DNA of 64,000 nt from the NCBI RefSeq assembly GCF_003144115.1, contig NW_020312010.1:1-64000 (forward strand), written 5' to 3'. The notes under the pieces are model-generated. The model had not been told where the DNA came from. It ran no database searches and saw only the letters and a list, made by a program, of their open reading frames with translations. The stretch comes from Tilletiopsis washingtonensis (Eukaryota; Basidiomycota; Exobasidiomycetes; Entylomatales). The number at the start of each line of letters is the position of its first letter. Position 1 is the first letter of the stretch. Positions 9,906-20,050 of this stretch are shown here, in pieces. Made by a program: the position numbers and the translations under genes.

Positions 9906-11164
9906 TCACCCTAGACTGTCACATCCGGATAGACGCCTCGCAATGCACATCATGCCTCGCGCCTCATCTGCGTTGCCTGCGCCGGGCGCTGCGTGCCGTT
10001 CGCTTTCCACTCACCGAGTCGGCAGCACGGCTTAGGGCCACGGGATGAGTGCTTCGGCAGCCTCTCGTCCGGTGCGTCCTTTGTGCTGAGAGCGCGCGCG
10101 CGGCGCGCGTTGCGCTCTGCACTGCTGTTTCCTTCCCATCACACCACCTGTAGCACACGCCTCTGGTGGTTCGTGCCTGTAGGTGCCGCTCGTGCACTCC
10201 CAGCACCTCGTCATGGCCCGTGGGGCTCCCACATCGCGCGGCGGATGTGATCGCGTGCTGGGGGACCCAAGCAACGTCGTGCGCGCAGCGTGTGATCCCG
10301 CGGGCGGGCAGCGAGCGCTGAGCAAGGCCGCACCCAGCGGTTTGACGCACGCTCATCAACGGCGCTGACAAGCCGGCGACGCCGCAGTGCAGTGTCGCTG
10401 CGACGCTCTGCGCAGGGAGGGGCCGCAGTGCCGCCGGCATCTGTGAATGAGCAAGCACTCTACGTGCCATTTCGCGGCGTGCGTGAGACGCGCGATGAAA
10501 ATGCTGCTTTGTTGCAGCCGGCGCGAATCCCAGACGGCTTTGCACGCGTTTGCGGTTCGTCTCGGCGGCAATTTGCGCCGCGCTCTCGTCCCTTCGCTAC
10601 AGGTGCAGTTTTCGCGCGCGCAGCGACAGTGTGCGGGCTTTTCTGGCGAGCTCACCGAGCAGTGTTGCCGCGGGGCGAGCGACGAGGCTACGGAGCCCCC
10701 GGCAAGAGCGCTCAGCGCTATGTTGAAGGCGGTCCGCATCATCCAGAGAGGTCAGGCGCCGCCGGCAGTCACCAGGCTGGCGATGCGAAGATCAAGGACG
10801 GCGTCGAGTGCCTGGCCAGCAGCGATAGCAGCGGGACAGCGCGATACGGCTCGCCACACGCGCGAGATGGAGCCAGGAGGTGCTCATGAGGCGAGAGAGG
10901 GCATCGCGAGCCCTGCAGCGTCTTCGCGGCGTTGCGGAGGGCAGGATAGGCAGCGCGCCGGTGCAGCAGCAGAGCACGCGACCCGCCGCGCGCCGCCGCC
11001 GCTAAGGCCGATTTGGGGCGGTGGCACGTGACCTGGCGCGAGGTCACGGCTGGCCAGTGCACCGCCGCCCCACCGCTGTTGGCCCGCGCCGGGCTGCCCC
11101 TTCCTCCCGACCACCACCCGCTGCGGCTTGCCTCGACCCCTCTCGGCCCTCTCCTGCTGTCGCG
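9906..11164. other. Gene-free stretch between QNS1 and SNX3
   Basis: About 1.26 kb with no gene I can support. It holds the QNS1 3' flank and the SNX3 promoter. ORFs of 60-190 codons occur on both strands but have biased composition, no splice pattern like the real genes, and no recognisable motif. No tRNA-like or repeat structure was seen. Confidence 0.5.
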
Positions 11165-12396
11165 ATGACGTCCTTCTCCACCAATCCGCTCTCCTTTGGC
11201 GGCTCGCCGGGCGCCGCCGACGACGAAGACCCATGGGGCTCGGGCGCGGCCGCCGCCGCCTCCACGTCATCTGCCCAGCTGCCGCCGAGCTCGACGCTCT
11301 CGGGCACCGGCTTCGCCAGCCAGGAGCTCTTCGGCGGCACCCAGTTCAGCATCCCGGATCCCGACGCGCCGCCGCCGGTGGATGACGCCGGCGGATGGGG
11401 CGTGCCGCAGTACGGCGCTGCGCCGTCGCGCCCGTCGGCACCCGCGGCGAGCCCGTTCGGCGTCGGTGCCTCTGCGCGCGACGACGAAGGCCTGTTCGGC
11501 GTGGCGTCGAGCTCGAACGGCGCCTTTGCGTCGCGGCCAGCAGCTCCGCCTGTCCGCCAGCTGTCGCCCTCGCCGCCGCCGCCGCCGACGCGCCAGCCGC
11601 CTCCACAAAGCGTGGTGCCCGAGCAGCAGCAGCACGGCGGCTTCTCCTCGGCGCAGACGGCGCCGGGCGGGTCGCGCTTCACGGCCTCGCGCCCCTTCTC
11701 GTCGCACACGCCCTCCTCGCTGATGCCGGCGCAGGGCGGGCCGCAGGGCTCGCTTGTGCCGGGCTACCCCGTGCCCACGCCAAACTACGGCTCAACGGCG
11801 TACTCGCCGTTTGCGCGCGTCGAGAGCCTCAACGAGCGGCGCGAGGCCAACGAGGAGATGTATGGCGTGCCGGAGAACTTCCTCGAGGTCGAGGTGCGCA
11901 ACCCGCTCACACACGGTATGTCACCCGTGGTGGAGGCTGCGGCACAGTGCTCATCCCGCGCGCGCAGGCTTTGGCCGCAAGCAGTACACCGACTACGAGA
12001 TCGTGACACGGGTGCGTCGACTCTGACCGCGCTCTGCCGCGCCCGCTCACCCCCGCGCAGACCAACATCCCGGCCTTCCGCGTGCGCTACTCGAGCGTCC
12101 GGCGCCGCTACTCGGACTTCGAGTACTTCCGCGACGTGCTCGAGCGCGAGAGCGCGCGCGTCAACATCCCGCCGCTGCCGGGCAAGGTCTTCACGAACCG
12201 CTTCGCCGACGATGTCATCGAGGCGCGCCGCGAGGGCCTCGAGCGCTTCCTGGTCACTGTCGCGGGGCACCCGCTGCTGCAGGTGCGTGAGCTGCTGCAT
12301 CCTGCGCCGGAGGTGCTGATGCGGCTCTTCCAGACCGGGTCCAAGATCCTCACCGAGTTCCTGCAGTCGTCGGCCTGGCAGGCGCGCGCATGGTAG
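11165..12396 (+). CDS. SNX3: Sorting nexin 3 (PX domain), with long disordered N-terminus
   Basis: Binds phosphatidylinositol 3-phosphate through its PX domain and helps retromer recycle cargo from endosomes. Exons: 11165-11915, 11968-12011, 12061-12282 and 12334-12396, 359 residues. The PX domain occupies about residues 235-355: [23 protein letters not shown], then [17 protein letters not shown] with the lipid-binding RRYSDF, PPLPGK, and ending [17 protein letters not shown]. The third intron (51 nt) would also stay open if read through, but removing it restores the conserved LLQTGSK junction. The first 230 residues are Ser/Pro/Gly-rich and low complexity; the typical protein has only about 30 residues there, so this is a long extension. 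Intron 1 has an unusual GTATGT donor for this locus. Confidence 0.92.
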
Positions 12397-12616
12397 TGCG
12401 CCGCTGCTGCTCCTGGCACGGCGGACCCAGCAGGCGCGGGAACGACGATGCGAATGTCGGATGAGATCAGTCATGCGCATGGAAGAGGGGACAGATCGCC
12501 GCACGCGCACGAGGGGAGCGATAGAGTTAAGACACTTGGTGAGGTACATAGGTAGAGGAGGGTATCCTGCGCTGTGCGGAAGCTGCGCCGGACGCTGCGC
12601 CGGACGCTGCGCCAGA

Positions 12617-15003
12617 CTAAAGGTCCGAGTGCGAGGCGCCGTTGGTGTGCACGTGCAGCTCGGAGCGCGCGTCGCCGTTCTGGTCGATGGACGCATCGTC
12701 GGGCGGCGCCACGGCGAGCAGCTCCTGCAGGCGCAGGATCTCCTGCTCGCGCTGCCGGATCTTGCGCTCGTACTCGCGGCGCTCGCGCTGCACCGTGTTC
12801 ATCTGGCGGGCGCGCCAGAGCTCCTCGAGGCCGCGGCGCTGCTGCTCGAGCGTGGCAGCCTGCTTCTGCGCAGGCGCGTCGCGGCCGATTCGTCAGCGGC
12901 GAGGATTGCGTTTTGCAGTAGCGGGGGACACACCTTCAGAGCGGCCACGTCGCGGCGCGAGCGCCACAGCTCCGCCTCCGTGACGGTGCCGATGGCGCTG
13001 GCGCTGGTGCTGGAGTCCGCGGGGCTTGCGTCGAAGTCCGGCGCGGGCACGGGCATGGAGCGCCGGCGTGCAGCGCGGCCGTCCTCGTCAGACAGTACGG
13101 CCTCGGTGTGCTCCTCAGCGCCGTTGAGCGCTGGCGCAGATGCGCCATTTTCAGGGGCCGTCTCGCGTCTCTCCGTGCTGGGCCGAGGCAGAGGCGCGCT
13201 CGGGGTCGTCGTCGCGGCAGAGTCGAAGCGCTCGGCGGCCGCACGAGCGCACGGGCGTGCCGGCTCGCTGGTGTCCTGAACCAGGCCCGTGAGCTGTGCC
13301 GAAGAGCTTCCAGCTGCTACTGCAGCTTCGGCGCCTGCGATGACAGCGGTGCTGTTGAGGCCCATCCCGTTCTCCGTCGCGCCGTGCGAGTCCGCCTTGC
13401 CTTCGCCGCGAAGACCACCGGCGCCAGCAGCAGCATCGAGCGACGTGACCGGGCTGCGCAGCGGAGACACAACCTTGACCGCTTTGCTTTGCGTCACAGC
13501 GATGTTGCTGCCCGCCTGCCTGGCGGCGAAGAAGCCGGCGCGCTGCTGCTCTCGGCGCGCCTGCTCGGCGGCATCCCAGCCGATGGGCGGGTCCGCGGCG
13601 AGCACCTCGACGAGCGACAGGCGCCGGCTCTGGGACGCGAAGCTGAGGTGCTCGTTCGAGCCGGCGCTCTCCACCGTCGTCGGCGACTTCGACTCGCGCG
13701 ACGGACTGCCCGAGGACTGCGTCGCCGTGCGGTCCATGGCCTTATCGCTCCCAGCCACCCCGCCCAGGCGACCATTGCCGTTGCCGCCGGCGAAGGTGTT
13801 TGCAGAGCGCGGGCGGCCGAGCGAATCCGTGGAGCTCACATTGTACGCAGCGTCCGTGGCAGGAGCGGACACGGCATGAGCCTCGCCGTTCGCGCCGCTG
13901 ACTGGCTGCGCCGACGCGACTGCTTGATCGCCGTCTGGCGCCGCGCTCGCAGCAATCTGGCCACGCGATCGCTTCGACGAGAGTCGAGGTGCCGGACGCA
14001 GCTGGCCGGGCGCTTCTTGCGGCAGCAGAGCCTGTGCGGGCGGCTGGACCGAGCCGCTGGCCATGCATTCGGCAGAGGGCCGCTCCGAGATGTTCGAGAG
14101 CTGGGTGCGCGGCGTGAAGGGCTCGTTGACAACGTCGAAGTGGCTGCGCAGTGTGCGTGTCAGCGCAGCCTTGCGCCCTCCCAACATTAAAGACGCACAA
14201 GATGACGTCCGGCGCGTGCTCGTGCAGCTCGGGCTGTGACGCCTTGCCGAGTGCACTCGTGTGCCACAGGTGCAGTGTGTAGGACGAGGACGCCTCCTTG
14301 CGCGCATCCTCTGCAGCGGCATCAGCCAGGCCGCACGTCACCGCAGGCCGCACGACTCACCCTTGTCAGACACCCGGATGGCGCCGAGCGGCATGCGTAC
14401 GCCGCCCGCAAATGCGAAGATTGCATCCTCGAGCTGAGCAGCGGGCACCAGCTCAGCCCCGGCCTTGGCCTCTTTCGTCGTCTCCTCCTTGCGCTTGCGG
14501 CCGAGCAGCGAGTGGCGCCTCTTCTCAGTCGAGACGCTCGCCGTGACAGGCTCCGGCGGGTAGCGTATCGCCTTGCCGTCGACTTGCAGGAGCGCGAAGC
14601 ATCTGTCCGACGACAGTTCAGCAGCCGCGCCGCCTGCTGAGCGCTGCGTGTTCTCCGCCTGACGTTCTCTGACGATGCGCTCCTTGAGGCTGAAGCTCTT
14701 GTTCGCCGAGCCGTCGTCGCCTCTCAGCGTGCCTTTGCCCTCGCCCAGCACGGAGCAGATGTCTGGCAGCGAGCCTGCTGTCGCCGCGCTCCCGACCGAG
14801 CGGCCGACCCAGCGGGCGAGCAGGACGGCCGTCTTGCCCGGCCCGACATAGACGACGCCGCGTCGCAGGCGCGAGAGTGCCGCATCGTGGAGCGCCGCCG
14901 GGTAGAGCGAGGTGAGGTCCGGCGCGGGCAGCTCGAGCATGAACTCCTCGAGCGGCTTCGTCGGGAGCAGGCAGAGGCGTGCCTGGAAGCCCTTGGCGAT
15001 CAT
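12617..15003 (-). CDS. Unknown protein with C-terminal coiled coil
   Basis: Not recognised. Exons from the 5' end: 15003-14361, 14310-14199, 14143-12934 and 12865-12617, 737 residues, with introns of 50, 55 and 68 nt. Residues 1-270 look folded: LCLLPTKPLEEFMLELPAP, RRGVVYVGPGKTAVLLARWV, YTLHLWHTSAL and HAPDVIFHFDVVNEPFTPR. The second splice (GTGCGT donor at 14198) was chosen because it produces DVIFHFDVVNEPF. The middle, about 290-630, is Ser/Ala/Pro-rich and probably disordered, with SPR and TPR-like sites. The end is a charged coiled coil, VQRERREYERKIRQREQEI and neighbours, roughly residues 635-705. It could be a scaffold or signalling adaptor; I cannot assign a role. It converges with SNX3 and shares a 1.2-kb divergent region with RPC6. 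Confidence 0.72.
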
Positions 15004-16215
15004 GGCTGCGGCTGCGCGCAGGGCGAGGAGCCGTCGTGGCAGCTGGTGGTGAGCAGAGGCGAGAGCTGATGAGACCGCCTGCCTTTATGAGCTAGACGCA
15101 AGCCCGGCAAAGATCAGTCGCCGCGGCACGGTGGCCCGGGGCTCCTTGCCGGCAGGCTCCCTCTCTCCATCTGCGCGGGCCGCGGTCGGCCTTTCCAGTG
15201 CGGTGCCGCAGCAGAGCTGTGGATGCGCCATTTGCTGCCGCCACGGGGCGAGGACTCCGCCCCTATCGGCGAGCTGAGACAGATGAGGCACGCCCGCCCT
15301 GTGACTCTCGGGAGCGGGGCCTTGTGATCGTCGCGCTGAGGCTGCCGTCCGCTCCTCACTCAGCACATCGGCGGTCGAAGCTGACGAGTGGCGGGGCACG
15401 GCGACTCTTCCACATCTTCTCCGTGTACGAAAAGGCCTGCGCTGGCGCCCGATGCGCATGAGGCTTGACGAGAGGTGGCTCATCAGGGGCGGTCGAGAGG
15501 AGGCTCGAAAGACGGCACAGCCCCTGAGGCGATTGCCGTCGGGCTCTGGCCCCGCTCCCAGCGCGGCAGCACCCCAAAGCGATTGCCACGTGGCGCGCCT
15601 GAAGCGTCCGCGTGCTCTACGGCGGTGCGACATGGCACTCGACTACGGCGCCAGAGCGGCCGCACCGACGTGGGCGGGAAGCAAAACGACGCGTGGTGAG
15701 GTGGGCGGGTTGATGAGGTCGCACCCGGCGCGCTTCACATGCAGCGCGCGGCGGCTCCGTTCTGCCACACGGCATCGGCACCCTGCCGGATCATGCTACT
15801 GGAGCATCGGGGCTAGGCTCGATCGACGACGTCCAACATTGTGGCATGTAAGGGTCCTGCGCTGCTTGAGACGTTGCGCCAGACCAAGGATGTTGAGGTG
15901 GGACGCGAGCTCCACGCAGACGTAAGCGTCGTTCCCCACGGTCGGGCTGCCGCCGCGGCTCAACTAAAATTCTGGCGTGAAGCAGCTTGCCTTCCGACCA
16001 CGCGTCGCGCCAGCCTCGTCCACCTGCCCTCCACCATCGCCCGCCCACCCCACAGTCTCACTTTGCGCGCCGACATCCGGGTGCTGCGTCTGCCGCTGTG
16101 AACGGCTGCCAGAAGCGCACCGCTTCCGCCCCACGCCGGCTCAGACGCCGCTGCTCGCGCTGCGCGCCGCTCTTCGTCCTCGGCCGCAGCACGCCCGCAG
16201 CGGGCTCCCGTCGCC
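15004..16215. promoter_or_regulatory. Long divergent intergenic region upstream of RPC6
   Basis: 1.2 kb between two divergent starts. It must hold both promoters. No gene is supported: the ORFs inside are short, compositionally biased, and run through without the locus's typical introns. The last 130 bases before RPC6 are C/T-rich. No other structure was seen. Confidence 0.5.
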
Positions 16216-18092
16216 ATGCCGTCCTCCTCGAAGCGCAGCGCCACGGCGGGCAGCTCGCGCTCCGGCAGCGGCATGAACGCCGACGAGAAGGTTGTGTGGC
16301 AGGCAGCCATGAGCCGGCCGAACAATGTGCGTGGGCGCTGGCCTCCGCGCATCTGAAGGCCGATTGCTGACGCGCGTGCGCCGCAGACGCTCACGGACCT
16401 CAAGGACATTGAGCTGGACATCGACCGCCAGCTCGCCGCCATCAATGGGCTGCTGCGCAAGAGCCTCTTCACCGCGAGCAAGGTTGGGGGCGCGATGCAC
16501 TACACGGCCGTGAGCAAGGGCGAAGCCAGTGTGTGAGTTGCTGGAGTCGGCGCGTTGGACGGGCAGTCTGCGCGCGGAGACATCCGGTGGGATGCGCAGG
16601 CCGACGGGGTTGTCACTGCAGCTGTCTGCTGCTTGGCTCTGTGCTGACGCTGCGACAGAATGGGCTCCATGGAAGGCGACGAGGGCATCATCTACTCGCT
16701 CATCAAGGACTCGGGCACCGAGGGCATTTGGACGAAGCAGCTCAAGACGCGCTCGAATCTGCACCAGTCGGTCATGACGCGCTGTCTCAAGAACCTCGAG
16801 CAGAAGCAGCTCGTCAAGGTGGTCAAGAGCGTCAAGGTGAGCCGGCGCGTGCCACGCCAGCATGTGCACTGCTGACTCCCCCCGGCAGTTTCCGACACGC
16901 AAGATCTATATGCTCTACGGCCTGACACCCAGCGTCGAGCTCAGCGGCGGGCCGTGGTACACAGACAACGAGCTCGACACGGCGTTCATCGAGCAGCTGT
17001 GCCTCATGCTGTACCGCCACATTGCCAACGAGGTGAGTCCGCGCGGCGTGGCGTGCGGCACGACTCCGCTGAGGCGCGAGCCGCCTGCAGACATGGCCGT
17101 CGAGCGACGCGCAGGGCAACTCGCTCGGCCCGCTCTACCCGGCCTCGCACACGGCGAAGCTGCCTACTGCTCCCGCATGCCTGCGCTGGCTCAAGGCACG
17201 CAAGGTCACCGACATCCCGCTCGGCGTCGAGGACGTGCAGTCGCTGCTCGACGTGCTCGTCTTCGACGAGAAGATCGAGAAGATCCCGTGCATGCCTGGC
17301 GGCGGCGACGGCGGAGGTGGGAAAAAGGTGTACGACGCCGACTACCGGCCCGGCAGCGTCGACGGCATGGAGACGCAGAGCTCGAGCAGCTCGTCGTCGG
17401 GCAGCGACAGCGGCTCGGAGAGCGGCAGCGACAGCGGGAGTGACAACGGAAGCGAATCTGGTAGCGACAGCGGCCGCAGCAGCGGAAGCGCCAGCTCAGC
17501 GTCCGGCTCCGAGAGTGGCAGCGGCAGCGACGCGAGTAGCAGATCGGACTCGCGCAAGCGCAAGCGCAAGAGCAGCTCGAAGTCGTCGCGCAAGCGCTCA
17601 AAGTCCTCCAGCTCCAGCAAGAAGCGGCACAAGAGCAGCAGCCGCAAGTCGTCGCACTCGTCGCGCAAGCACCACTCCAGCTCGCGCAAGCGCTCGCGCT
17701 CCCGCTCGTCGTCCAAGCGCCACGGCAGCAAGAAGAAGCACCGCCACAAGTCCTCGTCGCGGGGGCGCGCCGTCAAGAACGCGGCACTGGGCGCCGTCGA
17801 CGGCGACGACGACGACGTCGAGGAGATGTCGACGGCCGCAGCCGGCATGTACGTGTACCGCGCCCTCAAGCCGCTCGCCGTGCACGTGGGCTGGAGCGAG
17901 ACGCCGTGCGGCGCGTGCCCCGTCTTCGACTTCTGCGAGCCGGGCGGCCCGGTCAACGCCGAGGGCTGCGCGTACATGGCGCAGTGGCTCGAGGTGCAGC
18001 ACGCCGGCGACGAGCCGGAGCCGGACAGCGAGAGCGACAACGAAGACGCAGCAGGCAGCGGCGCAGAGGCGGGTACGAAAAGCCGCAAGTAG
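16216..18092 (+). CDS. RPC34: RNA polymerase III subunit RPC6 (C34) with Ser/Arg/Lys-rich insert
   Basis: Subunit of the RPC82-RPC34-RPC31 initiation subcomplex, opening promoters of tRNA and 5S genes. Exons: 16216-16326, 16387-16532, 16659-16836, 16889-17032 and 17091-18092, 526 residues against 310-400 typical. Winged-helix regions are visible: SLFTASKVGGAMHYTAVSK, then EGIIYSLIKDSGTEGIWTKQ, RTRCLKNLEQKQLVKVVKSVK-like and FPTRKIYMLYGLTPS. A third domain includes LGVEDVQSLLDVLVFDEKIE. The C-terminal cluster CGACPVFDFC...EGC has Cys at about 466, 469, 475 and 486, matching the iron-sulfur site known in this subunit. Between the two lies residues 289-417, almost wholly Ser, Asp, Lys, Arg and His, first acidic (SGSDSGSESG) and then SR/SK-like. 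Intron 2 is 126 nt. It converges with ATG27. Confidence 0.93.
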
Positions 18093-18313
18093 CAGCGCGC
18101 TGCTGCACCGCTAATAGCATACCACTCACGAGGCCGCGGGCAGGTGTGCAGAGGGCTCCCAGCATCTCGACTGCAGTCTTGACGCGTCTTGGTCAAGCAA
18201 GCTTCTTCGACTGAGAGGTAATATGGCTTGGGTAGAAGTACAGGATGCAAGTATACAGGGAGAGTGTGAGAAGAGGAAGGCCGAGGGAAAGCACAGAGGC
18301 GGAGGGCGGCACG

Positions 18314-19480
18314 TCACACTGGCTCGTAGCCCGCCCGCGAGTTGCCGGACACGGTGCGGACCAGATGGCGCCCGAACTCGCGGAACTGGGCGCGAGCTGC
18401 GTCAGACATGGGCCGAGATTCGCACGGCCACGGCGACGCACCAGATACGGACCCTCGCGCCACAGCTCGCCGCCCTGCCGCTGCACAGTCGCCTTGGCTG
18501 CGACGGCAAAGTCACGCACTGACTGCGAGAGGCCGTCCGGCACCATGGTGCGCGCCGCGCGCAGGCCGGCGGCCACCGATGTGCCGTCCTCCTCGGTGCT
18601 GCCTGGATTGGCGCTCTCTCGCCGAAGACGGAGGTAGCGTCCAGTCAAGTGCAGAGCGCCAAACACGAAAGACCTGCGTCAGTGCGATGCGTCAGTTGAT
18701 GAGCGCAGACCAGGCTCGCAGCATGCCGGACGTGTCCTTGACGCCTGTCACACAAAACGTGCAGCACTCACAGGAAGAAGAGCCATGACCAGAAGCCCCA
18801 GCCGCCGCTTCCCTCCGCAGCCGTATCTCCACTGTCTGGCAGCTGCTTCTCGGGCTGCTCCGGCTCCGCGACGGGCGGCGGGCGCTCGCCTGGCGCGTGC
18901 GAGCAGGCGGAGGGCGTGTTCCACACAAGCCTGAGCACGCCGGCAATGGCGTCGAAGCCCTCGAGACGCGGCGGCGAGTCTGCAGCGATAGCGCGGTCGC
19001 AGACCATGTGCAGCTCTGTGCGCTGCACGACGTGGCCATACTCGGCGGCGTGCAGTGTCAGATTGAGGTGCCCTGTGGAGGCGGTCAGCGGAGCAGCTAA
19101 CACGCAAGTGCTGTCGACTCACCATCGCCCTCGTGCACCTGCCAGTCGTGGTCGCGCGCCGCGTTCTGCACGAGCTGCGTCGTGTGCTCCACGCCGTCGA
19201 GCACGCTCACGACGCGCGTGCAGATGAGCGTCTCGGGGCCGCACTCCTCGTGCCCGCCGGCGTCGCGCAGCACGGCGCACAGCGAGCCGCGAATGTGCAG
19301 CTGCGTCGTGCTTGGCGGCGTGGCGGTCTCGGTGAGGAGCGAGAAGGGCACGGCGGGCAGCGAGTAGGCTGCGCTGACGTGTGGCGGCGCGAGCTCGCAG
19401 TCGAAGGCGCGCGCAGAGGCTGGTGGGGCCAGGAGTGCGAGGAAGAGCGCGTGCGGCGCGCGCGGGCGGCGCAGACGCAT
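18314..19480 (-). CDS. ATG27: Autophagy-related membrane protein Atg27
   Basis: Single-pass membrane protein that cycles between Golgi, endosomes and the autophagosome formation site and helps Atg9 traffic. Exons: 19480-19123, 19072-18772, 18673-18426 and 18396-18314, about 329 residues. A signal peptide (residues about 1-24, ending PASARA) precedes the lumenal mannose-6-phosphate-receptor-like domain, which starts FDCELAPPHVSAAY and has paired cysteines. The transmembrane start GGWGFWSWLFFL is the family hallmark. The cytosolic end REFGRHLVRTVSGNSRAGY with final EPV is the expected tyrosine sorting tail. To reach that tail the frame must shift near 18400-18425; a 29-nt intron (GTGCGA donor, CTGACGCAG end) does this, although a donor further upstream is possible. 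Without it the frame runs to 18193 and gives an atypical tail. Confidence 0.85.
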
Positions 19481-20050
19481 CAGGGCGGGGTATGCGGCAG
19501 GTGGGTCTGGGATGGTGGTGGTCGGGTGGAGGGCGGGACGCGCAGCAGGGCGGCCAAGCCAGCCGACTGCGAGTGCGGACCCCTTTCTCACGCCGCGGCG
19601 CGCACGCTATCAGCAGCCAGCCCCTGCCGCCGATCATTGGCCTCGTCACTCGCGGCTGTTGCGGCTGTACACTCTGTAGAGGGTTTCGGCGGCTGGATAT
19701 CAGTTCAAGCTCTTCCTAGCCTCTGCCAGAAGCACCGAGATCATAGCAGCAGGCCTTATTGTCAGCAGGCGGCGGGTGGCCCGTGCGAGAAATCGGTCTT
19801 GATGAGGCGCGCGGCGGTGCGCAGCCGCCTGCGCGGCGCGACGCGGCGCAACACAAAGCAAGAAGCGCATCGTGATCGACCGCTTGCCACTCGCCTCCGC
19901 TCCACATCGCCCTTCTGCGCCCCTCACTCTGCCAAGCTAGCCGGCGCTCGACTTGCAGCGGCTCTCCGAGCTCATCCTCTTACCTGCTCTGCTCGGGCCT
20001 GAGGCACCGCAGCGACTCGCCGCCGCGCCACCCCTTTTCGGCGTGCCGGC
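19481..20050. promoter_or_regulatory. Divergent promoter between ATG27 and ataxin-3
   Basis: 570 bp between divergent start codons. Contains both promoters; ORFs inside are shadows. The stretch 19660-19760 is less GC-rich than its surroundings. No TATA box or repeat was recognised. Confidence 0.55.

Noticed and set aside
12283-12333. Read-through coding of SNX3 intron 3
   Set aside because: It is in frame, but removal recreates the conserved LLQTGSK junction and the segment has a standard donor and branch site.
18193-18313. Extended Atg27 C-terminus in the unspliced frame
   Set aside because: The tail is hydrophobic and atypical, while the alternative frame ends in the expected tyrosine sorting tail.
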